Positions 5,291-7,332 of a DNA stretch of 7,332 nt are shown here, in pieces; position 1 is the first letter of the stretch; each line of letters starts with the position of its first letter. The notes beneath the pieces were generated by a model. The model was not told where the DNA came from, searched no databases, and saw only the letters and a program-made list of their open reading frames with translations. The stretch is from Phycisphaera sp. (GTDB lineage: Bacteria; Planctomycetota; Phycisphaerae; Phycisphaerales; Phycisphaeraceae): NCBI GenBank assembly GCA_029287335.1, contig JARFRI010000272.1, positions 1-7,332 of the forward strand, written 5' to 3'. A program made the translations under genes and the position numbers.

Positions 5291-7189
5291 ATGCCCCATT
5301 CAGTTTCTGACCATGATGCTTCCCAGACCCAAGACCTGCTTGAGCAGGCCGGGCATCAGACCCAAGACTCCGAGTTTTTTAACCCCATCCCGCCCGGCTA
5401 TGTCCGTGGTCGGCATAAGTACGTCGTCGTGTTCGGCACCGTCATGTCAGGCCTGGGCAAAGGGATCTTCTCCTCCTCGCTTGCCAAGCTGCTCAAAGAC
5501 AAGGGCCTGCGCGTCGCGCCGATCAAGATGGAGGGTTACCTCAACATCGACTCGGGCACGCTCAACCCCTACCGCCACGGCGAAGTCTTCGTCCTCGACG
5601 ACGGCCTCGAAACCGACATGGACCTGGGCACCTACGAGCGCATCCTCGACCAGAACCTGACCCGCGACAACTACCTGACCTCCGGCCAGATCTACCGCAC
5701 CGTCCTCGACAAAGAACGCTCCGGCGGATACCTGGGCCGAGATGTCCAGATGATCCCGCACGTCACCGGCGAGGTGAAGTACAAGCTCCGCGAATTGGCG
5801 GTCAAGCAAAAAGCAGACGTCGTCTTCGTCGAAGTCGGCGGGACCGTGGGCGACTACGAGAACGCGTTCTACATCGAAGCACTCCGCCAACTCGCCTTCG
5901 AAGAAGGCCCGGGCAGCGTGTGCTACGTCGCGCTGACGTACATCATTGAGCCGCCTGCGCTGGGTGAACAGAAATCCAAGGCCGCCCAACTCGGCCTGAA
6001 CAAGCTCATGGAAGCGGGCATCCAGCCGCACATGATCGCCTGCCGATGCCAGAACCCCGTCGAACAGGGTGCCAAGGAAAAGGTCGCGATGTTTAGTAAC
6101 GTCCCGGTCGAGCGGGTGTTTTCGATGCACGATCGGCCGTCGATTTACATGATCCCGACAGAGATGCGTGAGGCGGGCGTGGATCGGCACATCCTCTCGT
6201 TGTTGAACCTGCACGAGCGTGTCAATGTCACGCAAGAAGACCGCGCCCGCGAGAAGTGGCTGACCTTTGTCAACAAAGTCACCTCACCCCGCAAGTACAA
6301 GGCCCGCATCGGCGTGACCGGCAAGTACGCTTCGCTGCGTGACGCCTACGCCTCGATCGACAAGTCCATCGAGCACTGTGCCGCGATGATGAACGCCGAG
6401 ATCGAACTGGTCTGGATCGACGTGACCAAAGAAAACGGCCCGCCGATCGCCAAGCAACTCGCCGACGTCGACGGCGTCATCGTGCCCGGCGGGTTCGGCC
6501 ACCGCGGCACCGAGGCCAAGGTCGAGTGCGTCCGATACTGCCGAGAGAACAAGGTGCCTTACTTGGGTATCTGCCTGGGCTTCCAGATGGCGGTCGTCGA
6601 GTTTGCCCGCAATGTCTGTGGCCTGGGCGACGCGATGTCCAGCGAGTTTGCACCCGAGAGCGCCAACCGCGTCATCGACATCCTGCCCGAACAGAAGAAG
6701 ATCGAAGGCCTGGGCGGGAACATGCGACTGGGCGGCAAGGACGTGCTGATCAAGCCGACCACTCTGGCCGCGAACCTGTACTACAACACCCGCGCGGGCG
6801 AGCACAACCGCCACGAGCCGTTCACCATCCGCGAGCGGTTCCGACACCGCTTCGAGGTCGACCCGGCCTACATCGAGACACTCGAGAGCCACGGCATGAT
6901 CTTCTCCGGCCGACACCCTCAGCAGCCCATCATGCAGGTGCTCGAGTTGCCCCAGCCCGGCTCGGTCAACGCCGAGTCCAACGCCTACTTCCGCGAGCAC
7001 GGCGGGCACCCCTACTTCATCGGGGCACAGTTCCACCCCGAACTGCTGAGCCGACCCGTCGATCCCTCGCCGATGTTTATGGGACTGGTCGCCGCGGCGG
7101 TGCATCAAGCCAACCCGGACATCGATCCCAAAGCCATCGCCCCGCGCTGGCTGCCTGACCCGGAAAAAGATAAGCCGGTGTCGGTTTAA
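5291..7189 (+). CDS. pyrG: CTP synthase, divergent long form
   Basis: 632 residues from ATG 5291 (TTG 5285 in frame adds two residues); E. coli PyrG has 545. It aminates UTP to CTP using ATP and glutamine. The N-terminal amidoligase domain shows the P-loop GTVMSGLGKG (49-58, K57), KMEGYLNIDSGTLNP (79-93), HGEVFVLDDGLETDMDLG (96-113), YLGRDVQMIPH (147-157), the Mg-binding VEVGGTVGD (180-188) and QKSKAAQ (227-233). The C-terminal class I glutaminase shows PGGFGHRG (399-406), the nucleophile in GICLGFQ (C428), GGNMRLGG (475-482) and QFHPE (580-584) with H582 and E584, so the triad is intact. Extra length lies in a roughly 39-residue Gln/Asp-rich N-terminal extension, about 10 residues between domains, about 18 between C428 and H582 (near 555-572), and a 20-residue longer charged tail. 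The segment usually KLDPYINVDPGTMSP differs (D to E, P to G). Function is nearly certain; kinetics or regulation may differ. Confidence 0.97.
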   Translation: MPHSVSDHDASQTQDLLEQAGHQTQDSEFFNPIPPGYVRGRHKYVVVFGTVMSGLGKGIFSSSLAKLLKDKGLRVAPIKMEGYLNIDSGTLNPYRHGEVFVLDDGLETDMDLGTYERILDQNLTRDNYLTSGQIYRTVLDKERSGGYLGRDVQMIPHVTGEVKYKLRELAVKQKADVVFVEVGGTVGDYENAFYIEALRQLAFEEGPGSVCYVALTYIIEPPALGEQKSKAAQLGLNKLMEAGIQPHMIACRCQNPVEQGAKEKVAMFSNVPVERVFSMHDRPSIYMIPTEMREAGVDRHILSLLNLHERVNVTQEDRAREKWLTFVNKVTSPRKYKARIGVTGKYASLRDAYASIDKSIEHCAAMMNAEIELVWIDVTKENGPPIAKQLADVDGVIVPGGFGHRGTEAKVECVRYCRENKVPYLGICLGFQMAVVEFARNVCGLGDAMSSEFAPESANRVIDILPEQKKIEGLGGNMRLGGKDVLIKPTTLAANLYYNTRAGEHNRHEPFTIRERFRHRFEVDPAYIETLESHGMIFSGRHPQQPIMQVLELPQPGSVNAESNAYFREHGGHPYFIGAQFHPELLSRPVDPSPMFMGLVAAAVHQANPDIDPKAIAPRWLPDPEKDKPVSV

Positions 7190-7332
7190 GGCATTTCATT
7201 TTCGCGCGTTGACTCATTTTTTCGCCACGCATTACACCGTGGTCATACGGATCATGTTTTGAGTTTGCGCGATTGATGGTGCCGTGGTGAATGCGCGGCG
7301 CAGGCCGCGCAAATCCAAACAGATTGACCGTC
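7190..7332. other. Non-coding tail after pyrG
   Basis: No credible gene in these 143 bases. Contents: T-runs at about 7195-7202 and 7217-7222, a weak 5-bp hairpin (7225-7229 with 7238-7242), a 17-bp stretch at 7270-7286 resembling 1952-1968, and the hairpin at 7292-7311. No classical hairpin-plus-T-tract terminator for the pyrG transcript is visible here. Confidence 0.6.
7292..7311. other. Perfect 8-bp GC-rich hairpin downstream of pyrG
   Basis: TGCGCGGC (7292-7299) pairs with GCCGCGCA (7304-7311) around a GCAG loop. There is no T-tract on either strand. It may be an mRNA 3'-end stabiliser, a factor-dependent termination site or part of a dispersed repeat; the sequence does not decide among these. 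Confidence 0.6.

Noticed and set aside
5447..7108. Two long minus-strand ORFs (5447-6235 and 6284-7108) opposite pyrG
   Set aside because: They mirror an intact CTP synthase and encode biased Val/Asp/Leu-rich sequence with no recognisable motif.
7209..7238. Promoter TTGACT with a -10 box near 7232-7238
   Set aside because: The -35 is good, but every -10 at 16-18 nt spacing matches at most three positions, and no gene start follows within the window.

Overview
The window is GC-rich, densely coded bacterial DNA with six protein genes. All are ordinary in type, but several are divergent in detail. KdsB (CMP-KDO synthesis) and a type II/IV-pilus-type secretin point to a Gram-negative cell with an outer membrane and LPS. 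The secretin carries a Gly-rich D-G-x-L-G-T-x-D-D insert. Together with the divergent long CTP synthase and the deoxyhypusine-synthase-like protein, this makes me favour Planctomycetota, perhaps Phycisphaerae. That placement is inference from remembered family features, not from a search.

Layout. (1) 2-709, plus strand: the C-terminal 235 residues of a secretin whose 5' part lies outside the window. (2) 732-763: a strong hairpin with an A-tract on one side and a T-tract on the other, placed between convergent genes, so a bidirectional terminator. (3) 824-1846, minus strand: a deoxyhypusine synthase family protein. (4) 1847-2031: a 185-bp gap holding a striking inverted repeat built from tandem octamers (CGCCAAGA). 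(5) 2032-2820, minus strand: dapB (lysine/diaminopimelate pathway). (6) 2821-2979: a divergent promoter region, with a perfect TATAAT box and a foldable leader toward the right and a candidate dapB promoter toward the left. (7) 2980-4464, 4461-5231 and 5291-7189, plus strand: a TPR-repeat protein, kdsB and pyrG. The first two overlap by 4 bp and pyrG follows after 59 bp. (8) 7190-7332: a non-coding tail with a GC-rich hairpin.

How the genes work together. PyrG makes CTP and KdsB spends CTP to activate KDO for LPS, so their adjacency makes metabolic sense; the same pair is adjacent in Chlamydia. The TPR protein has no recognisable catalytic domain and may be a scaffold. DapB makes tetrahydrodipicolinate for lysine and peptidoglycan. 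The DHS-like protein probably acts in polyamine metabolism, because bacteria have no eIF5A.

I see no phage, IS, CRISPR or defence cassette. The most unexplained element is the inverted octamer repeat at 1870-2010. The next most interesting points are the DHS-like protein with an altered active-site motif, the variant CTP synthase, and the structured leader before the TPR gene.
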